The translations under genes and the position numbers were made by a program. A model generated the notes under the pieces. The model had not been told where the DNA came from, searched no databases, and was given only the letters and a program-made list of their open reading frames with translations. Below are positions 43,920 through 52,685 of a stretch of 64,000 nt of DNA, one piece after another (the first letter of the stretch is position 1; each line of letters begins with the position of its first letter). Location: NCBI RefSeq assembly GCF_900100765.1, contig NZ_FNFO01000006.1, forward strand, positions 186,001 through 250,000, given 5' to 3'. Origin of the DNA: Catalinimonas alkaloidigena (GTDB lineage: Bacteria; Bacteroidota; Bacteroidia; Cytophagales; Flexibacteraceae).

Positions 43920-44441
43920 ATGCAACACATCAAAAACGTTTCGCTGTGGGCCGTTGCCCTGTTGTTTTCGTTTGTCACCGTGGTCCAGGCGCAAGACGAC
44001 CCGTCGAAGCGCCCCAGCCCCCCCGCCACGGCATCGGGCAAAGTGAAGGGTGCCAACATCACCGTGAACTACAGCAGCCCGGCCGTAAAAGGACGCACCG
44101 TCTGGGGCGAACTGGTACCGTACAACGAAGTATGGCGTGCCGGTGCCAACGAAGCGACTACCTTCGAAACCGACAAAGACATTATGGTAGAAGGCAAGGC
44201 GCTGCCCGCCGGGAAGTACAGCTTCTTCACCATTCCTGGTGAAAAAGAGTGGACCATCGTCTTCAACAAAGTGGCCGAACAGTGGGGCGCGTACAAGTAC
44301 GACCAAAGCGAAGATGCGCTGCGCGTTACGGTGAAGCCGAAGAAAGCAAAAGAGATGCACGAGCGGCTGGCCTACGAAGTCAACAACAAAGGGCTGGTGC
44401 TCCAGTGGGAAAACATGGAAGTCCCGGTGGCGATCAAGTAA
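43920..44441 (+). CDS. DUF2911 exported protein
   Basis: 173 residues from ATG at 43920 (MQHIKNVSLWAVALLFSFVTVVQAQ, signal peptide). The DUF2911 core is ASGKVKGANITVNYSSPAVKGRTVWGELVPYNEVWRAGANEATTFETDKDIMVEGKALPAGKYSFFTIPGEKEWTIVFNK, followed by LRVTVKPKKAKEMHERLAYEV. The domain is widespread in Bacteroidota and its function is unknown. It ends at a bidirectional terminator. Confidence 0.95.
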   Translation: MQHIKNVSLWAVALLFSFVTVVQAQDDPSKRPSPPATASGKVKGANITVNYSSPAVKGRTVWGELVPYNEVWRAGANEATTFETDKDIMVEGKALPAGKYSFFTIPGEKEWTIVFNKVAEQWGAYKYDQSEDALRVTVKPKKAKEMHERLAYEVNNKGLVLQWENMEVPVAIK

Positions 44442-44458
44442 ATCGCTTGTCCCCTCAC

Positions 44459-44496
44459 AAAAAAGCCTGCGTTGTTTGTACAGCGCAGGCTTTTTT
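44459..44496. terminator. bidirectional intrinsic terminator
   Basis: A7-base GC stem (44465-44471 with 44484-44490) is extended by A6/T6 runs on either side (44459-44464, 44491-44496), giving 13 pairs around a 12-base loop. It serves the convergent DUF2911 and GH2 genes. Confidence 0.9.
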
Positions 44497-44512
44497 CATG
44501 TAGAAGGCTTCT

Positions 44513-46393
44513 TTATCGCTTCTTTCTGGAGGTAGGCTGGGCCTTCATTTCTTCGTAGTACGCGTTCAGTACCGAGAAGGCTTCTTTCTTCTGTCCGTCC
44601 GAGCCGATCAGCCCCTTGCGGTTCCAGCCCTGTTGGTACTGGTTGTTGCGTTTCGGGGAGCGAAAATCGACCAGCACCCACGGCGAAAGGCCCACGAAGT
44701 TGTCGGGCATGCGCTTCATCATCGCCACCTGTTCGCGGAAGTACCACGCCTGATACTCTTCACTCCAGCGCGTCAGCGAATCGGCGTGGAAACCGGCTTT
44801 GGCGCCCGCCCCGGTTTCGCTGATGAACAGCGGTTTGTCGTAGGACGTTTCCCAGATGGCCGTGCGGCAGTTGTCGGGCAGGCCGCCGTACCAGCCCAGG
44901 TATTCGTTGACCGACACCAGGTCGGTGTATTGCCCCAGCGGATCGTCGATCACGTTTTTCCCACCCGTGTAGTGCACCTCCAGCGCAGCGGAGATGAGCC
45001 GGGAGCCGTCCCAGGCGCGGGCGGTTTTGGCCAGATCGCTCATGAACGCGGTACGTACCGGGCTGACCGGCGTCTCGTTCCCGACCGACCAGATGATGAT
45101 GCTGGCTCGATTTTGATCGCGGGCGATCATCTCGTGCAGTTGGTGCTTGGCTTTGGTGAGCACCGCCAGATTGCCGAAGTCGATGGTCCAGTAGACCGGA
45201 ATTTCCGACCAGACCAAAATGCCTAGCGAATCGGCCAGGCGCGTCGTCTGTTCGCTGTGCGGGTAGTGTGCCAGGCGCACCATGTTACAGCCCAGCTCGT
45301 GCGCCCAACCCAGCAACTGCGCGGCATCGTCCTCGCTGTTGGCCCGCCGACCTGGATCAGGAATTTCGCCGTGCACGGAAATGCCCCGCATGAAAATGGG
45401 TTGCCCGTTGAGCAACACGTCCTTCCCCTGCACGGCGATGGTGCGGAAGCCGATCCGTTCCGAGACCTCGTCTTCTCCCATCCGGAAACGGACCTCGTAC
45501 CGCTTCGGCGATTCGGGCGACCACAGTTCTACGGACGGCAGGGTCAGTTGAAACGCGACGGAATCGCCCGTCGCCGGAAACGATTCACGGACCTTGAGTT
45601 CGGGAATTTCCACGGTCAGTTGGCCGCCCGAGGGTGCGCCGTTCAGCTTGACCCATCCGGCCACCGGTACTTTTCGCTTTCGGGGGGCGGCCCCGTCGGC
45701 CGGGCGCTCCAGTTGAATAAAATAATTCTGGATGAAGGTGTCGGGTACCCAGATCAGATGCACGTCCCGGGTGATGCCGCCGTAATTCCACCAGTCGGTG
45801 TTGACCGTCGGGACCTCGTCGGGAGCGCGTTTGTTGTCGACCTTCACCACCAGAAAGTTGTCCGCGTCGCGCAACAGGGTGTCGGGAATCTCGAAGTTGA
45901 AGGCCGTAAAGCCACCTTTGTGACTACCGAGTTTACGACCGTTCAGGTAGACCTCGGCCTGGTAGTTCACCGCCCCGAAGTAAAGAAACGCCCGCTGACC
46001 CTGCCGCTGCGCTGCCGCCACGTCGAAAGTACGTTGGTACCAGACGGTGCCTTCGTAGTAGAGAAACTCAGGCGCTTGCGAGTTCCAGTCGCCGGGCACC
46101 TCTAGCGTGTTGGCGTCGACGTAGGCGTGCTCTTTCCGGTCCGTTTTGTTTTTGGGAACGGGATTGTTCCAGTAGGCCTCGCCGTCGGTTTCCTTCCGCT
46201 CTTGGTAGCGGTAGTCGTAATAGCCCGTTTCGTACGGATCGACGATGTAGTGCCAGGTGCCGTTGAGCGATTGCGTGCTGCGCCCCGGCACGTTGCCGAT
46301 GAGGGGCGTTTGCGCCAGAAGCATGTGGCAGGAAAAGAGCCCGCAGACAAGTCCGATCCCCACCCGGAGGGACCCAAAAGAATTCAGATGCAT
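44513..46393 (-). CDS. glycoside hydrolase family 2 enzyme, exported
   Basis: 626 residues with a signal peptide (VGIGLVCGLFSCHMLLAQ). The GH2 order is clear: jelly-roll sugar-binding domain (SLNGTWHYIVDPYE, LEVPGDWNSQAPEFLYYEGTVWYQRTF, FLYFGAVNYQAEVYLNGRKLGSHKGGFTAFNFEI), immunoglobulin-like domain, then a TIM barrel with MRGISVHGEIPDPGR, the acid/base in IIWSVGNETPV and the nucleophile Glu in KPLFISETGAG. It is shorter than LacZ and closer to beta-glucuronidase/beta-galactosidase-like members. The substrate is probably a plant glycoside; it lies at the end of the pectin/pentose locus. Confidence 0.93.
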   Translation of the reverse strand: MHLNSFGSLRVGIGLVCGLFSCHMLLAQTPLIGNVPGRSTQSLNGTWHYIVDPYETGYYDYRYQERKETDGEAYWNNPVPKNKTDRKEHAYVDANTLEVPGDWNSQAPEFLYYEGTVWYQRTFDVAAAQRQGQRAFLYFGAVNYQAEVYLNGRKLGSHKGGFTAFNFEIPDTLLRDADNFLVVKVDNKRAPDEVPTVNTDWWNYGGITRDVHLIWVPDTFIQNYFIQLERPADGAAPRKRKVPVAGWVKLNGAPSGGQLTVEIPELKVRESFPATGDSVAFQLTLPSVELWSPESPKRYEVRFRMGEDEVSERIGFRTIAVQGKDVLLNGQPIFMRGISVHGEIPDPGRRANSEDDAAQLLGWAHELGCNMVRLAHYPHSEQTTRLADSLGILVWSEIPVYWTIDFGNLAVLTKAKHQLHEMIARDQNRASIIIWSVGNETPVSPVRTAFMSDLAKTARAWDGSRLISAALEVHYTGGKNVIDDPLGQYTDLVSVNEYLGWYGGLPDNCRTAIWETSYDKPLFISETGAGAKAGFHADSLTRWSEEYQAWYFREQVAMMKRMPDNFVGLSPWVLVDFRSPKRNNQYQQGWNRKGLIGSDGQKKEAFSVLNAYYEEMKAQPTSRKKR

Positions 46394-46522
46394 AGGAGTA
46401 CAGTTACCAGATGTTACACTAGGGAGTAGAAACTGGCAGTATTATACCCAGCAATGCAGAAATAGGGTAATTGATTGACAACCTGGCCTCCTGAAACGAT
46501 TGCGAACGGATCGCAGCGCAAC

Positions 46523-48031
46523 CTAGACAGAAGCCACCGATTGCCCGACGGTTCCCACCGCCTGTTGCCACCCCGCGTACGCCCGGTCGACGGCGCTTCG
46601 GTCGGCGGCAGGCGATAGCCGTGCGGGATCTGCCTTCAGTTGCTTGAGGTAGTCGAGGCTCGGATAAACGTTCGCCTTCAAGCCGGCCAGAAAAGCCGCA
46701 CCCTGCGCCGAGACGTCGGGCATGCCCTGGTTCACGACCGACTTGCCGAGCAAATCGGCCAGGAATTGTAGCACGAACCCGTTGGCGGTCATGCCGCCGT
46801 TGACCATCAGTTCCTGCAGCAACAAGCCGGTGTCCTGTTCCATCGCGACGATCACGTCTTTGATCTGGTAAGGAATCGATTCGAGGGCGGCGCGGATCAA
46901 GTGCTGCTTCGTACTGCCGAAGGTCAGGCCCGAAATGGAAGCTTTGCGGTCCATCTGCCAGTGCGGCGCACCCAAACCACTGAAGGCCGGAATAAGGTAA
47001 ACACCGCCGTTATCAGGCACCGCCGTGGCGAGGGCTTCCGTCTCCCGGCTTTCCCGGATGAGGCCCAGTTCGTTTTTAAGCCACTCGATCGTACCGCCGC
47101 AGGTGACGATGACGCCTTCCAGCGCAAAGTCGATGCGTTCTTCCGTGCTCCAGCACAGCGTCGTGACCATGCCGTGGGCGGAAGGCTTGGCAACGGGACC
47201 GATGTTTTTCAGGATCGAACAGCCTGTGCCCAGCGTCGCTTTGGCCGTCCCCGGCTCAAAACAGCCTTCGCCGAATGCCGCCGCGTGGGAGTCGCCGATC
47301 ATGGCAGTGATGGGTAGGGACTGCGGAAAAAGTCCTCCGAAATCGGACGCTCCGAAATGAGAAGACGACGGCTGCACGTCGGGCAACTTCAGTTTCGAGA
47401 GGCCGAAGGCATCGAGCAGTTCCTGATCCCACGCCAACGTGTGGATGTTGAAAAAGAGCGTGCGCGAGGCGTTGGTATGGTCGGTCAGGTACTTTTCTCC
47501 GTTCGTCAGCTTGTAGAGCAACCACGTATCGACCGTCCCGAAGTAAGCGCGTCCTTCGTCGATGGCCTGTCGGACCCGCGCGTCGTTTTCGTAAAGCCAG
47601 ATCACCTTGCTGCCGGAAAAGTAGGGGTCGATGAACAGGCCCGTCTTCTCTTTGATCCGGGTTCCGAACCCCGCCTGCGCCAGCCGCTGACATACCCCGA
47701 TGGAACGCTTGCATTGCCACACGATGGCAGGGTGCAGCGGCGTCCCGGTTTCGTCCCAGATCAGGAGGGTTTCCCGTTGGTTCGAAACGCCACCGGCGGC
47801 GATTTCTTCCGCCTTCCCTCCTTTCGCTTTGAAATCTTCCAGACACGCCTCTACCGAGTCCAGCACATTTTGCAGAATCGCTTCCGGTTCCTGTTCCACC
47901 CAACCGTCGGACAGATACTGCGTTTTCAGCGGCACGGAGCCGCGGGCCTGTACCCGGCCTTGCGCATCGAAGACGAGGGTTTTGGTACTGCTGGTGCCTT
48001 GGTCAATCGCCAGGATGTATTTTGAGGTCAT
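46523..48031 (-). CDS. GlpK-like FGGY kinase of the pentose locus (candidate apulose kinase)
   Basis: 502 residues, full FGGY length. ATP-site motif DQGTSSTK (10-17) and many glycerol kinase landmarks are kept: SNQRETLLIWD (84-94), WQCKR, IDPYFSGSK. Two positions that contact glycerol in GlpK differ: the DQQA motif is GDSHAA (246-251) and GTGCF is GTGCS (Ser272). That points to a larger or branched polyol/ketose instead of glycerol. It follows the CUT2 ABC permease gene by 56 bases and should phosphorylate the imported sugar after isomerisation. The neighbouring split transketolase makes D-apulose a good candidate. Confidence 0.9.
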   Translation of the reverse strand: MTSKYILAIDQGTSSTKTLVFDAQGRVQARGSVPLKTQYLSDGWVEQEPEAILQNVLDSVEACLEDFKAKGGKAEEIAAGGVSNQRETLLIWDETGTPLHPAIVWQCKRSIGVCQRLAQAGFGTRIKEKTGLFIDPYFSGSKVIWLYENDARVRQAIDEGRAYFGTVDTWLLYKLTNGEKYLTDHTNASRTLFFNIHTLAWDQELLDAFGLSKLKLPDVQPSSSHFGASDFGGLFPQSLPITAMIGDSHAAAFGEGCFEPGTAKATLGTGCSILKNIGPVAKPSAHGMVTTLCWSTEERIDFALEGVIVTCGGTIEWLKNELGLIRESRETEALATAVPDNGGVYLIPAFSGLGAPHWQMDRKASISGLTFGSTKQHLIRAALESIPYQIKDVIVAMEQDTGLLLQELMVNGGMTANGFVLQFLADLLGKSVVNQGMPDVSAQGAAFLAGLKANVYPSLDYLKQLKADPARLSPAADRSAVDRAYAGWQQAVGTVGQSVASV

Positions 48032-48086
48032 GGAGTTTACTTTTTTACCACGGAGACATGAAGAGCACAGAGGAGCACGGAGCTCG

Positions 48087-49076
48087 TTACTCGGATTTGG
48101 AGTTGGCTTTGTCGATGATGACGGCCAGGAGAATCACCGCGCCTTTCACCACCTGCTGCCAGAACGGAGAGACGTTGAGGAGTACCAGCCCGTTGTTCAG
48201 CACCCCGATGATGATGGCGCCCTGCACCGTGCCGAGGATGCTGCCCCGCCCACCGGACAGCGATGTGCCGCCGATCACCACCGCCGCGATGGAATCCAGT
48301 TCGTAACTGATGCCCGCGTTGGGCTGGGCCGAGTCGAGCCGGGACGTCACCAGCAAGCCACCTACCGCGGCCAGCGCTCCAGCGATGCTGTAGACGATGA
48401 TTTTGATACGGTTAATGTTCACCCCGGAGAGGCGAGCCGCACTTTCACTCCCGCCGATGGCGTAGATGTAGCGCCCCAGCCGCGTTTTGGTCGTGACGCC
48501 CACCGCCAGCAACACGATGATCCCGGAAATCCAGACGGGCACCGGCATGCCCAGGAACCAGCCCGTCCCCAGAAACGCAAAGTTTTCGCCCAGACCGGTG
48601 ATGGGAAACCCTTCCGTCCAGAGCATCGTCAGGCCGCGCGCAATGGTCAGCATCGCCAGCGTCGCCACGAACGGCGGAATCTTGAATTTGGTGATCGTCC
48701 AGCCGTTGAACCAGCCCAGCAAACTGCCCGTCAGCAGTCCGGCCAGGCAGCCACCCAGCACCGTAAAGCCGATGTAGAGGTCGTTCGATGGGAACGGAAT
48801 GCCATTTTTGAGCAAGCCCGCCGTCACCGCTCCGCACAGGGCCAGGATCGAGCCGACCGACAAATCAATGCCGCCGGTCAGCACCACGAGGGTCATCCCC
48901 ACCGAAATGCAGACGTTGACAGAAATCTGACGCAGGACGTTCCAGCCGTTGTCGATCGTGAAGAATCGATCAGACAGCAATCCGATTAGGAGACACAAGA
49001 CAAACAGTGCAATCAGCGATTGCAGCTTGACGAGGTACGTGCGGTAATTGGTCGTAGTGGGAGCGGTGAGTTCCAT
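48087..49076 (-). CDS. CUT2 (RbsC-type) sugar ABC transporter permease
   Basis: 329 residues, about 9-10 transmembrane helices, with the family signature NVCISVGMTLVVLTGGIDLSVGSILALCGAV (GIDLSVG loop) and later AIGGSESAARLSGVNINRIKIIVYSIAGALAAVGGLLVTSRLDSAQPNAGISYELDSIAAVVIGGTSLSGGRGSILGTVQGA. It works with the ATPase at 49336 and the binding protein at 51552. A 259-base palindrome-rich gap separates it from the ATPase gene. Confidence 0.95.
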   Translation of the reverse strand: MELTAPTTTNYRTYLVKLQSLIALFVLCLLIGLLSDRFFTIDNGWNVLRQISVNVCISVGMTLVVLTGGIDLSVGSILALCGAVTAGLLKNGIPFPSNDLYIGFTVLGGCLAGLLTGSLLGWFNGWTITKFKIPPFVATLAMLTIARGLTMLWTEGFPITGLGENFAFLGTGWFLGMPVPVWISGIIVLLAVGVTTKTRLGRYIYAIGGSESAARLSGVNINRIKIIVYSIAGALAAVGGLLVTSRLDSAQPNAGISYELDSIAAVVIGGTSLSGGRGSILGTVQGAIIIGVLNNGLVLLNVSPFWQQVVKGAVILLAVIIDKANSKSE

Positions 49077-49162
49077 AAGTTATTTTTTTCGTCGCAAAGC
49101 GACTTTGTTTAGCTTCTACTATTCACAACAGGTTTCAGGACTTTCATAAAGCCTGTCCCTGG

Positions 49163-49181
49163 TTTCAGGTTGTACCTGAAA
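49163..49181. repeat. palindromic element 1 between ABC transporter genes
   Basis: TTTCAGGT and ACCTGAAA separated by TGT. It is the first of three palindromes packed into the ABC intergenic region. Confidence 0.7.
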
Positions 49182-49189
49182 CTTATGTA

Positions 49190-49258
49190 CACAGGGAAGT
49201 TTTTAACTTCCTGAAAAAGGAAGTGTATACAGTGCGGGAAGTTGAAAACTTCCCTGTG
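49190..49258. repeat. palindromic element 2: 22-base inverted repeat
   Basis: Arms 49190-49211 and 49236-49258 (CACAGGGAAGTT... and ...AACTTCCCTGTG) match with one or two differences around a spacer of about 24 bases. Each arm is itself a near palindrome (GGAAGTTTTTAACTTCC). It can form a long hairpin in the mRNA between ATPase and permease genes. Confidence 0.75.
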
Positions 49259-49265
49259 TTCGTGT

Positions 49266-49288
49266 GGCTTCAGCATGATGCTGAAGCC
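49266..49288. repeat. palindromic element 3: perfect 23-base palindrome
   Basis: GGCTTCAGCAT and ATGCTGAAGCC around one G. It lies 47 bases before the stop of the upstream ATPase gene on the minus strand, that is, just after its end in transcription order. Confidence 0.8.
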
Positions 49289-49335
49289 AGTAGATGAGTA
49301 GGCTATCTCTCGATTTCATCAGCTTTGGATTTTTT

Positions 49336-50862
49336 TCATTTTTCAACCGCCACCTCCGTCGAGGCGGGAATGGCGGCTTTGAGAATCTGGTCTTCGGACG
49401 CGCCTTTGGCCGGCAGGTTGGCGGTCAGGCAACCTTCGCTCATCACCAGAATCCTGTCGGACAGCGCCAGGATTTCCGGCAGTTCGGAAGAGACGACCAG
49501 GATACCCATTCCCTCGCGGGCGAGCTGGACGATGAGTTTGTAGATTTCATTTTTGGCGTGGATGTCAATGCCCCGCGTCGGTTCGTCCAGCAACAGGAGT
49601 TTCGGTTGCGTCGCCATCCATTTCGCCAGGACGATTTTCTGCTGATTTCCCCCGCTCAGATTCCGGGCGAGCTGCGTCTCCGAAGGCGTTTTGATACCCA
49701 GGTGGCCGATGTATTTTTTCGCCATCGCCGTCTCGCTGCCACCGTCCAGCACGACGCCCATCCGTTCCAGTTGATCCAAGTTGGTTAGGCTAATGTTCGT
49801 TTTCACGTCGAGGCCCAGCACCAACCCGTCCTGTTTCCGATCTTCCGGTACGAGGGCCAGTCCCGCCCGGATCGCATCCTGCGGCGAACGGAATGTCATC
49901 GCCTCGCCCTCCATGTGGATCATGCCCCGCGAACGTTTCGGGTAAAGGCCGAAGAGGGTTTCGAGTAACTCGGTACGTCCGGCCCCCATCAGGCCGAACA
50001 AGCCCACGATCTCCCCTTTCCCGACCGTGAAGCAGATTTCTTTCAATTGATCGTCGTTCCTGCGAACGGGATGTTTCAGACACAGCTTCTCAACTTTCAG
50101 GAGCGTCTGATGTGTGGTGGCGGGTGTCTCCCGTTGGATGACGTGCACATCGCGCCCCACCATCTTGCGGATCAGCGCATCGGGCGTCATACCCTGCATT
50201 TCGCCCGCGTCGATGGAGCGACCGTCGCGCAACACCACGTAGCGATCCGCGATGCGAAACAGCTCGTCCAGCTTGTGCGAAATGTAGACCACCGCTTTCC
50301 CGTCGCGGCGTAGGTCTTCGATGATGCGGAACAGGACTTCCACCTCACTGTCGCTGATCGCCGACGTGGGTTCGTCCATGATGATCACCTCGGCGTCGAG
50401 CAACAGGGCTTTCGCCATCTCGACCACCTGTTGTTGTCCTACTTTGAGTGAGGCCACTTTCACATCAGGGTCGATCGGGAGTTGTAGTCGCCTCAACAAT
50501 TCCTGGCTCTTCGCGCGCATCGCTTTTTTGTCGAGTAGTCCCCAGCGCGTCAGCATCTCCCGCCCGAGGAAAATATTCTCCTGCACCGAGAGGTAGGGAA
50601 TCAGGTTCAGTTCCTGGTGGATGATGGCGATGCCCGCGTCCTGCGCCTCGCGCGGCGTCTGAAACCGCACCACCTCCCCTTTGTACCGCACCTGCCCTTC
50701 GTAGTCGGCATAGACTCCCGACAGGATCTTCATCAGGGTCGACTTGCCTGCTCCGTTTTCCCCCAGCACCGCCGTCACCTGCCCACCGGGAAACGACAGA
50801 TTGACGCCGTCGAGCGCCGTGACGCCCGCAAATCGCTTGGTGATGTGTTCGGCAACGAGCAT
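49336..50862 (-). CDS. CUT2 (RbsA-type) sugar ABC transporter ATP-binding protein
   Basis: 508 residues with two ABC domains. The first has Walker A GENGAGKSTLMKIL, signature LKVGQQQVVEMAKAL and Walker B VIIMDEPTSAI; the second begins about residue 260 with a degenerate Walker A (GLMGAGRTELLETLFG), signature NLSGGNQQKIVLAKW and LLLLDEPTRGID. This asymmetry is normal for RbsA/XylG/MglA. It energises import of a pentose or related sugar. It starts 40 bases after the DUF2291 gene. Confidence 0.96.
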   Translation of the reverse strand: MLVAEHITKRFAGVTALDGVNLSFPGGQVTAVLGENGAGKSTLMKILSGVYADYEGQVRYKGEVVRFQTPREAQDAGIAIIHQELNLIPYLSVQENIFLGREMLTRWGLLDKKAMRAKSQELLRRLQLPIDPDVKVASLKVGQQQVVEMAKALLLDAEVIIMDEPTSAISDSEVEVLFRIIEDLRRDGKAVVYISHKLDELFRIADRYVVLRDGRSIDAGEMQGMTPDALIRKMVGRDVHVIQRETPATTHQTLLKVEKLCLKHPVRRNDDQLKEICFTVGKGEIVGLFGLMGAGRTELLETLFGLYPKRSRGMIHMEGEAMTFRSPQDAIRAGLALVPEDRKQDGLVLGLDVKTNISLTNLDQLERMGVVLDGGSETAMAKKYIGHLGIKTPSETQLARNLSGGNQQKIVLAKWMATQPKLLLLDEPTRGIDIHAKNEIYKLIVQLAREGMGILVVSSELPEILALSDRILVMSEGCLTANLPAKGASEDQILKAAIPASTEVAVEK

Positions 50863-50902
50863 GGGGAGGGAGTTAAGAGTTTTGAGTTAAAAGTTTAACG
50901 TG

Positions 50903-51550
50903 CTATGAGTTTTCTTCAGATACGCTGGAAGGTTGGCTTTCAAGAGAAATGGGAATGATCTCAATGCTCTTTAGATCCAAATGCGCTTTGTTGAGTTGGA
51001 TGGCTCCGGTGAAGTGGACCTGCTCTCCGACCTTCGCCTGTTGCTTGAAGGGTGGTACCACGTTTTGCCGGATGATGGCGTTGAGTTCTTCGGAGATGTA
51101 GTTGATGTCCATCGTGTTGTCGAATTCCTGGATGTCGACCAGTCCCGACGCATCGCGCACGGCATTCCCGAAAATGAACTCGGTAGCAAGTCGCACGTCT
51201 GTCCCCCCTTTTAGTGCCAGCGTCATGTCGTTTTCGTGGATGGCGGTCAGGGTGCCTTCGCCTTTCACGAGGAAATACCGCAGGTTGCCGATGCCCAATG
51301 CATTCGAGTGCTTCTCAAAGGTGGCTTCCGGTTGCGTGCGCAGGAGGGTAACCAGCGTATCCAGTTCCTGCGCCTCTTGCAGGCGTGGCGGCAGGGTTTC
51401 GGTCCACATGCGTTCGGCGTACGCTTTCGCGTCGAACTGGCGGGTGGTCGCTTCGGCCTGCACTTCGCTCAGTTTCCGGAAGTAGACCGAGTTGTAGAGC
51501 AACAGCAGCGCTACGGCCGCGATGATCGCGTATTTGACTCCCTTTTGCAT
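50903..51550 (-). CDS. DUF2291 protein associated with the sugar ABC importer
   Basis: 215 residues, one N-terminal membrane anchor (YAIIAAVALLLLYNSVYF), then a periplasmic domain with the DUF2291 pattern FDAKAYAERMWTETLPPRLQEAQELDTL and FIFGNAVRDASGLVDIQEFDNTMDINYISEELNAIIRQNVVPPF. The family is almost always coded between the binding protein and ATPase of CUT2 importers, as here, but its function is unknown. It begins 1 base after the stop of the binding protein gene. Confidence 0.92.
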   Translation of the reverse strand: MQKGVKYAIIAAVALLLLYNSVYFRKLSEVQAEATTRQFDAKAYAERMWTETLPPRLQEAQELDTLVTLLRTQPEATFEKHSNALGIGNLRYFLVKGEGTLTAIHENDMTLALKGGTDVRLATEFIFGNAVRDASGLVDIQEFDNTMDINYISEELNAIIRQNVVPPFKQQAKVGEQVHFTGAIQLNKAHLDLKSIEIIPISLESQPSSVSEENS

Positions 51551-51551
51551 C

Positions 51552-52490
51552 TCAGTTCGTGTATTCGTTCACGTTGTCCTGCGTCACCAGCTCCACCGCC
51601 ACCGGCACCTTCTGTGGAAACTCTTTCTTTCCTTCGAAATACTGGTGAGCATACTGCGCGGCGGTCTTCGCCATCTCCTTCGGGTACTGCATCCCCGTCG
51701 CCATCACTTTTCCTTCCGCGATGGAATGGATCACGTCGTCGGCCCCGTCGAAGCCGAACACTTTCACCTTGTCGCCCCGCCCCGACGCCAGAAGCGCCTG
51801 GTAGGCACCCATCGCCATGGCGTCGTTGCCGCAGAACACCGCGTCGATGTCGGGATGCGCCTGCAGGATCGATTCCAGCACTTCCATCGCCTTGTTCCGG
51901 TCGAAGTCCGCACTTTGCTGCGCCACCATTTCCAGATCGGGGTAATGATCGACCACGCTGTGAAAGCCCTTCGAGCGATTCCAGGTATTGTTGTCGCCCA
52001 CCAGTCCCAGAATCTCCACGTACCTGCCCCGCTTGTTCATCGTCTCCACAAAGTACTTCCCGATGGCCACGCAGCCGGAGTAATTGTCGGAGAGAATCTG
52101 TGACGCGGCCGCATCGGGCGTATTCACTTCACGGTCCATGCAAAAGACCGGGATACCCGCCTCCTTGGCTTTCCGCACGTTGACGATGGAACCGTCCGCA
52201 TCGGTCGGGTTGAAGAGGATGGCGTCGAACCCGGAAACAATGGCGTTCTCAAAGTGGTCGGTTTCCAGCGCCGTGTTGTTCTGCGAATCGAAGATTTTGG
52301 CTTCGTAGCCCAGCGCCTCGGCCTCGGCGGCGGCGGTTTCGCCCAGCACCACGAACCAGGGATTGTTCAGGGTCGAGATGATCACCGCTACCTTCTTGGG
52401 CTGCGCCTCCCCGCCCTTTTCACCGCATGCACTCAGCCAAAGCAAGGGCAGCATCAGGAACAGGTGTTTACTAAATTTTAGTGCAATCAT
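51552..52490 (-). CDS. CUT2 sugar ABC transporter substrate-binding lipoprotein (RbsB-like)
   Basis: 312 residues. Lipobox LWLSAC shows it is membrane-anchored. The type I binding-protein fold is clear: [131 protein letters not shown]. Polar ring residues (N, D-R, R, N, D) fit a pyranose or furanose pentose. It feeds the RbsA/RbsC-type pair. The ligand is not identified; apiose is suggested by the enzymes nearby. Confidence 0.94.
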   Translation of the reverse strand: MIALKFSKHLFLMLPLLWLSACGEKGGEAQPKKVAVIISTLNNPWFVVLGETAAAEAEALGYEAKIFDSQNNTALETDHFENAIVSGFDAILFNPTDADGSIVNVRKAKEAGIPVFCMDREVNTPDAAASQILSDNYSGCVAIGKYFVETMNKRGRYVEILGLVGDNNTWNRSKGFHSVVDHYPDLEMVAQQSADFDRNKAMEVLESILQAHPDIDAVFCGNDAMAMGAYQALLASGRGDKVKVFGFDGADDVIHSIAEGKVMATGMQYPKEMAKTAAQYAHQYFEGKKEFPQKVPVAVELVTQDNVNEYTN

Positions 52491-52533
52491 CGTGGTGGCG
52501 TTGGTTAGTTCTATTTTCTATTTTCCCATTTAT

Positions 52534-52638
52534 TGTCATTTCGAGCGAACGCGACCGGGCGGCCGGGGCCGAAATCTCGTTCCAGAAATAAGGAGATCTC
52601 TCACCGCTGCGGCGGACCGCATGCGTTCGAGATGACAA
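52534..52638. repeat. dispersed palindromic (REP-like) element
   Basis: Ends are TGTCATTTCGAGCGAACGC and GCGTTCGAGATGACA, which pair; the middle holds a second GC-rich stem and GAGATCTC. It sits in the 195-base gap between the DUF1593 and binding-protein genes. Confidence 0.8.
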
Positions 52639-52685
52639 GTCAATGAGAAAGTTGTCTACTGTAAAAGAGACCCTTTCCCTTCCCT

